34,176 nt of DNA, from positions 1 through 34,176 of the forward strand of contig RQOU01000083.1 in the NCBI GenBank assembly GCA_008373165.1. Reading direction: 5' to 3'. The notes under the pieces are model-generated. The model was not told the origin of the DNA, did no database searches, and saw only the letters and a program-made list of their open reading frames with translations. This document shows positions 1 through 8,536 of the stretch, one piece after another. The stretch is from SAR202 cluster bacterium (GTDB lineage Bacteria; Chloroflexota; Dehalococcoidia; Lucifugimonadales; Lucifugimonadaceae). Positions within the stretch are counted from its first letter, which is position 1. Each line of letters starts with the position of its first letter. A program made the translations under genes and the position numbers.

Positions 1-777
1 GTCCCTAATCCCGCCGACTACGATCTAGAAACCACCAAGGGCAAATCGGCTTATTCCAGAGCAAAAAAGAACTCTTTCCCTCGGTCAAAATTCATCCTGG
101 GAGCAGACAATCTGGGTCGTGACGTACTATCCCGTATCGTCTTCGGCGCACGCATCTCGCTACAGGTAACGGCATGGGCGCTAACATCCGGAATCATAAT
201 CGGAACCGGGCTAGGGTTAATTGCGGGTTATTTCGGTGGCTGGACCGATGAAATATTAATGCGAATTGTGGACGTTTGGCTGGCACTACCGTTCATCCTT
301 ATTGCACTCGTTATTGCACAGCAATTCCTACATCAAGGAGGAGCGGCCCTAAGTGTAGTGATCTTCATCATAGCCCTGGTCGCGTGGACGCCTTTCGTGC
401 GACAGGTACGAGCAGACGTGCTTACCATTCGAGGCCAAGAATACGTGATGGCGGCGAAAATTGCAGGAGCTTCTCACCTCAGGCTGATCATCAGGCATAT
501 TATGCCGGGTACGCTGAGTACAATTCTTGTAGTTGCTACCCTGAGAGTCGGGCAGTTAATACTGACTGAATCTACCCTTTCATTTCTCGGTGCTGGCATA
601 CCTGACCCAATTCCTGCATGGGGTAAAAGTGTCAGTGATGGCAGGCAATTTATTGAAGAAGCCTGGTGGATTTCATTCTGGCCTGGCTTTGCAATATTCC
701 TAGTCGTAATGTCATTGAACTTTTTCGGTGACTGGCTACGAGATCGGCTTGATCCCAGACTCAGGCAACTCGACTAG
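1..777 (+). CDS. ABC transporter permease, DppC/OppC type (5'-truncated, copy 1)
   Basis: Inner-membrane permease subunit of a peptide/nickel-type (DppC/OppC) ABC importer. The reading frame is open from the first base, so the N-terminus lies outside the window; 258 codons plus a TAG stop are visible. The visible part carries the LGADNLGRDVLSR signature before the permease core, several hydrophobic helices, and the EAA-type cytoplasmic loop (EYVMAAKIAGAS...IMPG) that docks on the ATPase. It aligns without gaps to the next gene over all 258 residues, with about 22 differences (about 91% identity), so the two are tandem duplicates. The missing N-terminus probably matches that of copy 2, about 90 residues. 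The substrate is unknown. The partner DppB-like permease, binding protein and ATPases are not in the window and may lie upstream. Confidence 0.93.
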   Translation, partial: VPNPADYDLETTKGKSAYSRAKKNSFPRSKFILGADNLGRDVLSRIVFGARISLQVTAWALTSGIIIGTGLGLIAGYFGGWTDEILMRIVDVWLALPFILIALVIAQQFLHQGGAALSVVIFIIALVAWTPFVRQVRADVLTIRGQEYVMAAKIAGASHLRLIIRHIMPGTLSTILVVATLRVGQLILTESTLSFLGAGIPDPIPAWGKSVSDGRQFIEEAWWISFWPGFAIFLVVMSLNFFGDWLRDRLDPRLRQLD

Positions 778-905
778 GGCAAAGACTGCGAACAGTCATA
801 ACCATCTGAGTTCAATAAATCTGATAACTGTCTTGATCACATCCAATGTGGCTTCTTTTCTATCAGGCGTTTTAGCTGAAAATACCCAATATAAACACGA
901 CAACT

Positions 906-1952
906 ATGACCCAAGAATCCACAACACAAACAAATGAGCCGATCACCAAATCTGTAATCGACACCAATCCTCGTAAAGTTCAATCCAGGTCTTTCGGATC
1001 ACAAAGCTGGTATTTCGTACGCAGGTGGCCCCTGATACCTCTGGTGATCATGACTATTCTTTTGGTCACAGGCCTATTTGCTCCAGCCATTTCACCAGCA
1101 GATCCGATAGAACAATCTCTGGGTTTCCGTAATTTTCCACCAACCTGGGGCAAGGCAATGCCCGAATACAACGTCGTCCCTAATCCCGCCGACTACGATC
1201 TAGAAACCACCAAGGGCAAATCAGCCTATAACAGAGCGAAAAAGAATTCGTTCCCGCGGAGTAAATACATACTAGGAGCCGACAATCTAGGTCGTGATGT
1301 ACTATCCCGTATTGTATTCGGTGCTCGTATATCGTTGCAGGTAGCAGCATGGGCCCTTACTTCCGGCCTGATAGTGGGAGTCGGACTAGGCCTGCTAGCG
1401 GGTTATTTCGGTGGCTGGACCGATGAAGTACTTATGCGAATTGTGGACGTCTGGCTGGCCCTACCATTTATCCTCATTGCACTGGTCATTGCACAGCAAT
1501 TCCTACATCAGGGAGGGGCGGCGTTGAGTGTTGTGATATTTATGATCGCGTTGACCGCATGGACGCCTTTCGTGCGACAGGTACGAGCGGATGTTCTAAC
1601 AATTCGAGGCCAAGAATATGTATTGGCTGCGAGAGTAGCAGGAGCATCCCACAACAGACTACTGTTCAAGCACATTATGCCGGGCACTTTGAGCACTATT
1701 CTTGTAGTCGCCACTTTGCAGGTCGGTGGACTGATACTTACAGAATCCGCCCTATCTTTTCTGGGGGCTGGTATACCTGATCCGATTCCTGCATGGGGCA
1801 AAAGTGTAAGTGACGGTAGACAGTTCATAGAGGAAGCCTGGTGGATTTCGTTCTGGCCTGGCTTCGCTATATTCCTGGTTACGATGTCTTTGAATTTTTT
1901 TGGAGACTGGCTTCGCGACCGCCTCGACCCGAAGTTGAGACAACTAGACTAA
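906..1952 (+). CDS. ABC transporter permease, DppC/OppC type (copy 2)
   Basis: Complete 348-residue DppC/OppC-type permease. It has a cytoplasmic N-terminal tail, a first membrane helix at about residues 41-62, and a long external loop (about 65-140) that includes a lysine-rich insert before LGADNLGRDVLSR. The remaining permease helices follow, with the EAA loop at about 237-259. It is a tandem duplicate of the truncated gene upstream, 128 nt away, with matching stop positions exactly 1175 nt apart. The ATG at 906 has no strong Shine-Dalgarno sequence but gives the usual family N-terminus. The gene may let one importer be assembled with alternative DppC subunits, or may serve a second importer; this is inference. 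Peptide import is the family default, but such systems also carry oligosaccharides and other solutes. Confidence 0.93.
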   Translation: MTQESTTQTNEPITKSVIDTNPRKVQSRSFGSQSWYFVRRWPLIPLVIMTILLVTGLFAPAISPADPIEQSLGFRNFPPTWGKAMPEYNVVPNPADYDLETTKGKSAYNRAKKNSFPRSKYILGADNLGRDVLSRIVFGARISLQVAAWALTSGLIVGVGLGLLAGYFGGWTDEVLMRIVDVWLALPFILIALVIAQQFLHQGGAALSVVIFMIALTAWTPFVRQVRADVLTIRGQEYVLAARVAGASHNRLLFKHIMPGTLSTILVVATLQVGGLILTESALSFLGAGIPDPIPAWGKSVSDGRQFIEEAWWISFWPGFAIFLVTMSLNFFGDWLRDRLDPKLRQLD

Positions 1953-1996
1953 TATCACGATTAGTATTTTCGACAATACATAACACTATCCCGGCC

Positions 1997-2016
1997 CGGC
2001 CAAGCTTTTCTGGCCG
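1997..2016 (+). terminator. possible weak hairpin after permease genes
   Basis: A perfect 6-bp stem, CGGCCA / TGGCCG, with an 8-nt loop lies 45 nt after the permease stop. No T-tract follows, so it is at best a weak or factor-assisted terminator. Confidence 0.3.
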
Positions 2017-2076
2017 CGCACGATTATTGACCCACTAATTTCAGTTCTAGCAAAAGACCACATATACAGTTGCAGA

Positions 2077-2082
2077 TATAAT
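2077..2082 (+). promoter_or_regulatory. candidate -10 element (TATAAT)
   Basis: An exact TATAAT lies 94 nt upstream of the hydroxyacid dehydrogenase ATG and just downstream of the candidate hairpin after the permeases. No good -35 box sits at 16-18 nt spacing. It is therefore a plausible but unproven start point for the sugar-acid gene set. Confidence 0.35.
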
Positions 2083-2175
2083 CTGTCCGCCTAACCATGG
2101 AACTAAGCACGCCCCGTGAGTTATAAAGTTTCAGAAACCCATCCACGCTCAACCAATGATTCGAGGAGTCAAATA

Positions 2176-3048
2176 ATGTCAGTAGGATTCGTAGGCCTTG
2201 GAAATATGGGCCAAGGTATGGCGGACAATCTCCTTAGCAAAGGTGCGGACCTGACGGTTTTCACTCGAACACAATCAAAAATCGAAGCGATGATCGACAA
2301 AGGAGCAAAGGGGGCTGCATCCATATCTGATTTGACATCGAAAGTTGATGTCGTTCTCGTATGTCTGCCAGACGTCAAGACTTCACGCGATTTGTTGCTT
2401 GGAGACGATGGAGTGATCAAAAATATGCAATCTGGTCAGGTAGCAGTCGATCACAGTACAGTGGATATCGCAACTTCAAGAGCCTGTTCAGAAGCCGCTG
2501 AATCTGTAGGAGGTCATTTTCTCGATGCACCAATTTCTGGTGGTCCGGGAGGAGCTGCAGATGGCACTCTGTCAATAATGGTGGGGGGAAGTGAGCACGC
2601 GTTTGAAATTGCCCACGAGTATTTTGCAAAGATGGGTGCTAACGTCAAATTAATGGGCCCAAGCGGTGCCGGAACCGCTATGAAATTAATCAATCAACTC
2701 TTGGTAGGAGTTAACACAGTTGCCGCAGCTGAAGCTTTCGCACTTGCAAACTCCGCAGGTGTCGACATCAAGGTAGCAGCTGATCTACTAGCTGTTAGCT
2801 GGGGAGGAAGCACCATGGTAGGTCGTAGCGCTCCAATCACGGCGGAACGAGACTTTGAAAATTCCGCTGCTCCGGTTCGGAACCTCGACAAAGACATGGG
2901 CATCATCAAACAACTTGCAAGCGATGAAGGCCTAGCACTGGACTTAGCGGTTCAGGTACAACGCATGTTTGCTGAGATGATTGCACAGGGTAAGAACGAA
3001 CACGACATCGCTGCGGTCCTAGAGATCATTGAAGAACGATCTAACTGA
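2176..3048 (+). CDS. beta-hydroxyacid dehydrogenase (3-hydroxyisobutyrate / tartronate-semialdehyde reductase family)
   Basis: NAD(P)-dependent oxidoreductase of the 6-phosphogluconate/3-hydroxyisobutyrate dehydrogenase superfamily. From the ATG at 2176 it is 290 residues, the usual family length. The N-terminal Rossmann motif GFVGLGNMG is at residues 4-12, an arginine follows the second strand (FTRT, R31), the substrate-binding DAPISGGPGGA is at about 118-128, and the catalytic lysine is K170 in GTAMKLINQ. A KDMG motif lies in the C-terminal helical domain. The frame extends 20 codons upstream to a GTG at 2116. The later ATG is preferred because GAGGAG lies 7 nt before it and the product then begins directly with the Rossmann strand. 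The gene sits with a tartrate-dehydrogenase-like gene and a sugar-acid dehydratase, so a GarR-like or threonate-type role is possible. The exact substrate is not determined. Confidence 0.9.
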   Translation: MSVGFVGLGNMGQGMADNLLSKGADLTVFTRTQSKIEAMIDKGAKGAASISDLTSKVDVVLVCLPDVKTSRDLLLGDDGVIKNMQSGQVAVDHSTVDIATSRACSEAAESVGGHFLDAPISGGPGGAADGTLSIMVGGSEHAFEIAHEYFAKMGANVKLMGPSGAGTAMKLINQLLVGVNTVAAAEAFALANSAGVDIKVAADLLAVSWGGSTMVGRSAPITAERDFENSAAPVRNLDKDMGIIKQLASDEGLALDLAVQVQRMFAEMIAQGKNEHDIAAVLEIIEERSN

Positions 3049-3070
3049 AATCCGAGTATTTCTTAGCAGA

Positions 3071-3097
3071 AACTTAACTAAACGAAAAACTTAAGTT
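3071..3097 (+). other. AT-rich inverted repeat between two dehydrogenase genes
   Basis: AACTTAA and TTAAGTT form a perfect 7-bp inverted repeat around a 13-nt loop in the 97-nt gap between the dehydrogenase genes. It could be an operator or a weak hairpin. No T-tract supports termination. Confidence 0.25.
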
Positions 3098-3145
3098 ATT
3101 TCGTGCCCCAGTTCTAAACCAGAATAAGTACAGGAATTATCAATA

Positions 3146-4210
3146 ATGCCAACTCATAAAATCGCAATCGTCAAAGGCGATGGCATAGGCGTAGACGTTG
3201 TTAACGAAGGCATGAAGGTGCTAGATGCCCTTGCACCCAGATACGGAATCACATGGGACTACACAGAATTTCCTTGGAGCTCCGACTATTATTTCGAGCA
3301 TGGCGAAATGATGCCTTCGACAGCTTTGAAAACGTTAGAACAATTCAATGCCGTGTTCTTAGGCGCAGTGGGGCACCCTGATATACAGGACAACATCACT
3401 CTGGACGGACTGCTATTGCCAATACGACGAAGGTTCGACCAGTACATTTGCCTCAGGCCGTCAGTACTGTATCCAGGTGTAAAGTCACCCCTTTCAGGAA
3501 AGAAGCCTTATGACATCGATCTCGCCGTTATTCGGGAAAACACCGAAGGGGAGTACCTGAACATAGGTGGATTCGCATACCACCAGACTCCAGATGAAGT
3601 CGCAGTGCAGACAGCTGTATACACAAAGAAAGGTTGTGCCCGAGCAATCAGATATGCCTTCGAACTGGCTAGGGAACGGGGCAAGAAAAACCACGTCACA
3701 TCAATCACCAAATCAAACGCACTTGGATACATGACCATATGGGATAGGACATTTGAAGAAATTTCCGAGGAGTATGCAGACATCGAGTCGGATTCGCTGC
3801 TCATTGACGCTGCATGTATGGATCTGGTGCGAAGGCCAGAGGCATTTGATGTCATAGTTGCGCCAAACCTATTTGGAGATATCGTGACTGATATCGGAGC
3901 AATCATCACTGGCAGTATGGGGCTTGCATCCAGTGCAAATATTAACCCCGATACCTCTGTACCTTCTATGTTCGAGCCAACCCATGGTTCTGCCCCTGAT
4001 ATAGCGGGTCAAGGAATTGCCAACCCCATGGCGCAAATTCTCACTGCGGCCATGATGCTTCGGCACCTAGGGGAATACAAAGCCGCAACCGATGTGGATG
4101 CTGCAGTGCTTAAATTGCTTGAACAGGGTGAGATTCTCACCCCAGATCTCGGCGGATCTTCAACCACAGAAAGTGTCGGAGACGCCATAGCTCAATTAGT
4201 TTCAGGCTAG
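3146..4210 (+). CDS. isocitrate/isopropylmalate-family dehydrogenase, tartrate/D-malate dehydrogenase-like
   Basis: Metal- and NAD-dependent decarboxylating dehydrogenase of 354 residues. The features resemble tartrate/D-malate dehydrogenase more than LeuB: YICLRPSVLYPGVKSPL at about 100-116 and LAVIRENTEGEYLNIGG at about 126-142. Y137 and K189 are the likely catalytic pair. D221, D245 and D249 are the expected metal ligands, and FEPTHGSAPDIAGQ is the nucleotide-binding segment near the C-terminus. AGGA lies upstream of the ATG at 3146. It is probably co-transcribed with the flanking oxidoreductases. It may oxidise D-malate, tartrate or another 2-hydroxy acid produced by sugar-acid breakdown. 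A leucine-biosynthesis role is less likely because no leu genes are nearby. Confidence 0.88.
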   Translation: MPTHKIAIVKGDGIGVDVVNEGMKVLDALAPRYGITWDYTEFPWSSDYYFEHGEMMPSTALKTLEQFNAVFLGAVGHPDIQDNITLDGLLLPIRRRFDQYICLRPSVLYPGVKSPLSGKKPYDIDLAVIRENTEGEYLNIGGFAYHQTPDEVAVQTAVYTKKGCARAIRYAFELARERGKKNHVTSITKSNALGYMTIWDRTFEEISEEYADIESDSLLIDAACMDLVRRPEAFDVIVAPNLFGDIVTDIGAIITGSMGLASSANINPDTSVPSMFEPTHGSAPDIAGQGIANPMAQILTAAMMLRHLGEYKAATDVDAAVLKLLEQGEILTPDLGGSSTTESVGDAIAQLVSG

Positions 4211-4247
4211 TCATACAACATCGTTTGAACGTAGGACAGTAATAAAA

Positions 4248-5267
4248 ATGGACCCCTTCAAAAAAGTTGAACTTGGAAACACCGGTGTTACGGTGCCCCG
4301 ACTCGGACTTGGCACTGCTCCTCTAAGTGGAGCCACATTAGGTGATGGTCTTTATGGTGGCACAGCCCATGATGAGGCTGTAAGGATCCTTGACCGGGCT
4401 CAACAACTCGGCATCTCCTACGTCGATACTGCGCCGCTTTACGGAACAGGACGGGCGGAGGCCAGGATCGGATTCTCTGCGTATACCTCAGTCGACCGAG
4501 ACTCCTTCGTCATATCAACAAAAATCGGACGAGTACTTGATCCCATGCCAGATGGGGTGGCAGCACAAGATGACCCAGACGGTATTGGCGAGCTGGTAGC
4601 GGTGAATTCATGGACGAGAGACAATGTCCTCCGATCACTGGAAGACAGTCTCAAACGTTTGAATACGGAACGCATTGACATCGTTTACGTGCACGATCCG
4701 GATGTAGAGACATACGGCAAAGAACAGGCCATAAACGAGGCGTTCCCAACGCTCATCGAATTGAAGGAACAGAAAGTAATCAAGGCAATTGGTTGTGGAA
4801 TGAATGAGTGGCAGATGCCATTGGAGTTCATACAGCGATTCGATCTCGATATCATCCTTCTGGCCGGGCGATACACACTCTTAGACCATTCTGGACTATC
4901 GCAATTTCTACCGGAGTGCGTTAACCGAAATGTGAAAATCGCTGTCGGAGGTCCATATAACTCCGGGATACTTGCCCGTGATCTTTCAAAACCTGTTACA
5001 TTCGATTACGAACCAGCTCCGGATGACTTAGTAACTCAAGCACGCGAGCTAACTAAAATATGCCTAGAACATCATGTAGATCTCAAAGCAGTTGCGTTAC
5101 AGTTTGTGCTTGCTCATCCGGCAATCGCCACAGCCATCCCAGGTGCTCAATCGATTGCTGAACTCGAAGAAAACATCAAAATGGTGCAGCAAGACATACC
5201 TGCAACACTATGGACCAGCATGCGTGAGGCCGGCTTGATACCGCAGAATGCACCGACACCAAGTTAA
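4248..5267 (+). CDS. aldo/keto reductase, aldose 1-dehydrogenase-like
   Basis: Cytoplasmic NAD(P)-dependent aldo/keto reductase of 339 residues, a TIM-barrel fold. The catalytic tetrad is visible: D60 and Y65 (YVDTAPLYGTG), K92 (STKIGR) and H149 (YVHDPD). The N-terminal VPRLGLGTAPLSG and the insertion after strand 3 resemble the D-threo-aldose (L-fucose/D-arabinose) 1-dehydrogenase and pyridoxal dehydrogenase group. It lies 37 nt after the tartrate-dehydrogenase-like gene and converges with the dehydratase gene, with a 17-nt gap. A role as the first oxidation step, aldose to aldonolactone, fits the presence of a sugar-acid dehydratase next to it. That role is inference. Confidence 0.88.
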   Translation: MDPFKKVELGNTGVTVPRLGLGTAPLSGATLGDGLYGGTAHDEAVRILDRAQQLGISYVDTAPLYGTGRAEARIGFSAYTSVDRDSFVISTKIGRVLDPMPDGVAAQDDPDGIGELVAVNSWTRDNVLRSLEDSLKRLNTERIDIVYVHDPDVETYGKEQAINEAFPTLIELKEQKVIKAIGCGMNEWQMPLEFIQRFDLDIILLAGRYTLLDHSGLSQFLPECVNRNVKIAVGGPYNSGILARDLSKPVTFDYEPAPDDLVTQARELTKICLEHHVDLKAVALQFVLAHPAIATAIPGAQSIAELEENIKMVQQDIPATLWTSMREAGLIPQNAPTPS

Positions 5268-5284
5268 ACCATCACGTTAAAGAA

Positions 5285-7051
5285 TCAACCGGTATGGAAC
5301 CCCGGATCATGGGTAAGTGCCCCGACATGAGTTTCAACCGGGGTTTTTCCGATAAGGAAGTCGAAGTCGCAACCTTGTTGCGCCTGTGTAATATGCTGGG
5401 AGTACATCTTGCCATATCCACGAGAAAAACCACCATCTACCGGTGGCACAGCAAGATTATCCCTCCTTCTTTGAAGCTCCCCTGGATCGACAAGAAGATC
5501 CAATAACTTAGCTTCTACATCAAGGGTGATCATGTCACCAGACTGTACAAGTGCAAGCGGGCCACCTATTGCTGATTCTGGTGATACATGTAACACGATC
5601 GTACCAAAAGCCGTGCCGCTCATTCTGGCATCGGAAATTCGAATCATGTCTCTTACACCTTGAGCCAACAGTTTCTTTGGCAGGGGTAGGAACCCCGCTT
5701 CGGGCATTCCTGGACCACCGATAGGACCAGCTCCCTTCATCACGAGAATATCGTCCTTTGTCACATCGAGATCTGGATCATCTATTCGTTGTTTCAGATC
5801 TATAGAATTTTCAAAAACGATCGCACGCCCAGTATGCTTCATAAGTTCTGGTGATGCGGCTATATGCTTAATCACAGCGCCATCAGGAGCGAGCGATCCT
5901 TTCAAAATGGTGAGCCCACCCTCAGGCGCTAAGGGTGACTTAATCGAAAGAACTACATCATCATTATGACATTCTGCATCAGCAATGTTGTCACCAAGAT
6001 TTTGGCCGGTCACAGTCAAACAATCCAAATTTAACAATCCAGACATTTTCTTCAACACCGCCTCAACGCCGCCTGCGTAAAAGAGGTCTTCCATCAGATA
6101 CTTACCGCCAGGTTTGAGATTCACTATTACGGGGGTTGATTCTGATAACGCATTGAATCGATCAAGATCAAGCGTGATGCCAGCACGGCCAGCAATCGCT
6201 ATCAGGTGAATGATAGCGTTCGTTGATCCACCGGCAGCGAGCAAGATCCGAATGGCATTATCGAAAGCATCCGTAGTTAGTATGCTTGAAGGGCGAATAC
6301 CTTTAGAAACCAGATCAACAGCCGTACGCCCAGACTCTTCAGCAAGGATTTTCCGCCGCGAGTCCGCTCCAGGGACTGCAGCACCACCGGGCAGTGACAT
6401 TCCAAGTGTCTCAACTATAGCTCCCATTGTCGAAGCGGTACCCATAACCATGCAATGTCCTGGAGAACGATAGATCGCAGATTCCATCGAGTCATAATCA
6501 GATTGAGTGATGTTTCCTGCTCTCAACTCTGACCAATATCGTCGACAATCAGTACAAGATCCAAGCTCCTCGCCTTTCCAGTTGCCTTTAAGTTGCGGTC
6601 CACCAGTAAGCACAATTGCTGGCAAATCTGCTGAGGCCGCTCCCATTAACATCGCCGGTGTAGTTTTATCGCAACCAGAAAGTAAAACAACTCCATCTAT
6701 CGGCAGTCCACGAATCATCTCCTCGACGTCCATCGACATTAGATTGCGGCAAAACATCGAAGTAGGCGACAGGAAAAACTCACCGAGAGAAATAGTCGGA
6801 AATTCTAGCGGGAAGCCCCCAGCGGCAATTACACCGCGTTTGACATGTTCGGCAAGCCCGCGCAGATGAGAATTACAGTGGGTCGCTTCCGACCATGAAT
6901 TTGCTATACCGATGACTGGTTTGCCAGCAAACGATTCTTCAGACCAGCCTTGGTTTTTCAGGCCGGCTCTATGAAGAAATCCCTCCAGATCTCGTGATCC
7001 AAACCACTCCTGGGAACGAAGAATTTTCTCATGGGTCTGAGACTTTGCCAT
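5285..7051 (-). CDS. IlvD/Edd-family dehydratase, likely sugar-acid (aldonate) dehydratase
   Basis: Iron-sulfur dehydratase of 588 residues that removes water from a 2,3-dihydroxy acid. The three cluster cysteines are C59 (ATHCNSH), C127 (SGCDKTTPA) and C200 (PGHCMVMG). K129 is the lysine expected to be carbamylated for magnesium binding, and S478 (RMSGTAFG) is the catalytic serine. The spacing and the GNWKGEELGSCTDCRRYW segment match L-arabinonate/D-xylonate-type dehydratases rather than the branched-chain IlvD enzyme; this is from family knowledge. The ATG at 7051 is preceded by a GAGAGG-like site. It is convergent with the aldo/keto reductase and divergent from the C45-family gene. The product would be a 2-keto-3-deoxy sugar acid. 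A minor or dual role in valine/isoleucine synthesis cannot be excluded. Confidence 0.9.
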   Translation of the reverse strand: MAKSQTHEKILRSQEWFGSRDLEGFLHRAGLKNQGWSEESFAGKPVIGIANSWSEATHCNSHLRGLAEHVKRGVIAAGGFPLEFPTISLGEFFLSPTSMFCRNLMSMDVEEMIRGLPIDGVVLLSGCDKTTPAMLMGAASADLPAIVLTGGPQLKGNWKGEELGSCTDCRRYWSELRAGNITQSDYDSMESAIYRSPGHCMVMGTASTMGAIVETLGMSLPGGAAVPGADSRRKILAEESGRTAVDLVSKGIRPSSILTTDAFDNAIRILLAAGGSTNAIIHLIAIAGRAGITLDLDRFNALSESTPVIVNLKPGGKYLMEDLFYAGGVEAVLKKMSGLLNLDCLTVTGQNLGDNIADAECHNDDVVLSIKSPLAPEGGLTILKGSLAPDGAVIKHIAASPELMKHTGRAIVFENSIDLKQRIDDPDLDVTKDDILVMKGAGPIGGPGMPEAGFLPLPKKLLAQGVRDMIRISDARMSGTAFGTIVLHVSPESAIGGPLALVQSGDMITLDVEAKLLDLLVDPGELQRRRDNLAVPPVDGGFSRGYGKMYSQHITQAQQGCDFDFLIGKTPVETHVGALTHDPGFHTG

Positions 7052-7185
7052 AGTTATGCGCCTCTCAAATAGATTTAGATGCGTAGTAAGCAGGGGAGTC
7101 TAGCAAACTACACGGTGTTATTTTGTTGATATGGAATATAGAGGACATCTTCAAGCCCTATAAAACGACTGATAAAGGCAGAAAA

Positions 7186-8262
7186 ATGACGCCCACACGT
7201 TTCCCTGAATTAAGCGTGTCTGGTTCCCCAACACAAATGGGCCAGAACATTGGAGAGCACTTCAAAAATCAAATACGTGAGGTTACAGAACTTGTTCTGG
7301 ATCGTGTTAACAAAGGAACACAAAACAGGATCACTTGGAAACAAGCAGAAGAAGCAGCGCGCGATAGTTTCCATCGAGTGGAAGACTTTTTCCCGGACAT
7401 AATGGATGAGTTAAAAGGAACCGCCACCGCCTCAAATGTCAATCTAGAACGACTTATGGTTATGAACTCCCGTAATGTACTTAGCCTCGCCAAAGATGGC
7501 TGCACATCAATAATGGTGTCTGACCAAGCATCGGATTCAGGTAATGGTTTCGCAGGACAAAACTGGGATAACGATCCAGCTATGGCTCCTTTTTCGGCAG
7601 TAATTACAAGAAAAGGTACTGGAAAAACTGCATTCACCTCTTGGCTCCAACCTGGGATAGTCGCGTACATGGGATTCAATTCGGCTGGCGTCGGAGTTTG
7701 TATGAATGCCCTGAACGGGCCGACCGATTCGAAAGGATTACCGTGGTATTTCCTTGTACGCTGTATTCTTGAGTCTGAATCATCTGAGCATGCAATCAAG
7801 CAAATCAGTTCTGCACCACGAGCTCTTACAGCTAACGCGGCCATGATTACAACAGCAGGCCCGTTAAACCTAGAGATCACACCTGATTCGGTGGAAAGCC
7901 TCCAAGCAGGAAATAATGGAATGCTCGTGCACACTAATCACTGCGTCCATCCTTCTTTGGCATCAAACAACGAACTCTACGCCAGTCGTATTTACGGACA
8001 ATCGTTTGCGAGAAAAGCTCGTGCACAAGTATTGCTGGATAAACAAGCGATTGATGGAAAGGTTTCAATTAATGATGCACAGGCGTTACTGGCGGATCAC
8101 GAAAATTTCCCAACATCAATTTGCCGGCATCCAAACGATGACCGTGAAACTGGATGGCAGCGTAGCGTTATATCGATAATAGTAGAGCCATCTCTACATC
8201 AAATGCACATTTCAAACGGAAATCCCTGCGAGAACCCTTATGAGACCTACCAGATGAAATAA
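7186..8262 (+). CDS. C45-type N-terminal-nucleophile acyltransferase/hydrolase (isopenicillin N acyltransferase-like)
   Basis: Member of the acyl-CoA:6-aminopenicillanic acid acyltransferase family (peptidase family C45). These proteins are made as a proenzyme and cleave themselves before an internal cysteine, which becomes the N-terminal nucleophile. From the ATG at 7186 it has 358 residues. The predicted cleavage is in KDG/CTS before C106, giving a chain of about 105 residues and one of about 253. GQNWDND (125-131) and the conserved HTNH (249-252) are present. The frame stays open to a TTG at 7123, but that extension has no family similarity, so the ATG is preferred. No secretion signal is obvious. 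It is divergent from the sugar-acid dehydratase. Bacterial members hydrolyse or transfer amides, and the substrate here is unknown. Confidence 0.85.
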   Translation: MTPTRFPELSVSGSPTQMGQNIGEHFKNQIREVTELVLDRVNKGTQNRITWKQAEEAARDSFHRVEDFFPDIMDELKGTATASNVNLERLMVMNSRNVLSLAKDGCTSIMVSDQASDSGNGFAGQNWDNDPAMAPFSAVITRKGTGKTAFTSWLQPGIVAYMGFNSAGVGVCMNALNGPTDSKGLPWYFLVRCILESESSEHAIKQISSAPRALTANAAMITTAGPLNLEITPDSVESLQAGNNGMLVHTNHCVHPSLASNNELYASRIYGQSFARKARAQVLLDKQAIDGKVSINDAQALLADHENFPTSICRHPNDDRETGWQRSVISIIVEPSLHQMHISNGNPCENPYETYQMK

Positions 8263-8297
8263 CGAATCGATAAAACAAAAATGGAGGTTAATTTCAG

Positions 8298-8513
8298 TTG
8301 AGATTTAGTAAACCAACACTGATGGGCGGAATCATAGGATTCGTCATGGGTGTTGTATTTTTGGTGATATCACTCTTGCAATTCGATCAGAGTGAAACCA
8401 ATGCGCGCGACGTTACTCTAGTCAGTTTATTGTTCGGGATCCCATTTTCAGTGCTGATCGGACTTGGGTTAGGGTGGGTATGGGGTAAATTATTCGGCGT
8501 CAACAGTCTCTAA
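8298..8513 (+). CDS. small two-helix membrane protein, unknown function
   Basis: A 71-residue protein with two hydrophobic helices at about residues 8-27 and 43-66, separated by a short polar loop rich in acidic residues. The start is a TTG at 8298, supported by GGAGG ending 10 nt upstream. An ATG at 8281 in another frame ends almost at once. It lies 35 nt after the C45-family gene and is probably co-transcribed with it. I do not recognise the family. It could be a membrane anchor or a small inner-membrane protein of no known role. Confidence 0.6.
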   Translation: MRFSKPTLMGGIIGFVMGVVFLVISLLQFDQSETNARDVTLVSLLFGIPFSVLIGLGLGWVWGKLFGVNSL

Positions 8514-8518
8514 AAATT

Positions 8519-8536
8519 AAGGCGCAAAATCGCCTT
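8519..8536 (+). terminator. possible hairpin after the small membrane protein gene
   Basis: AAGGCG and CGCCTT form a perfect 6-bp stem with a 6-nt loop, six bases after the stop codon. There is no run of T after it, so termination is only suggested. Confidence 0.3.

Noticed and set aside
7269-7934. A 221-codon minus-strand open frame inside the C45-family gene
   Set aside because: It is antisense to a conserved gene, with no motif and no ribosome-binding context.
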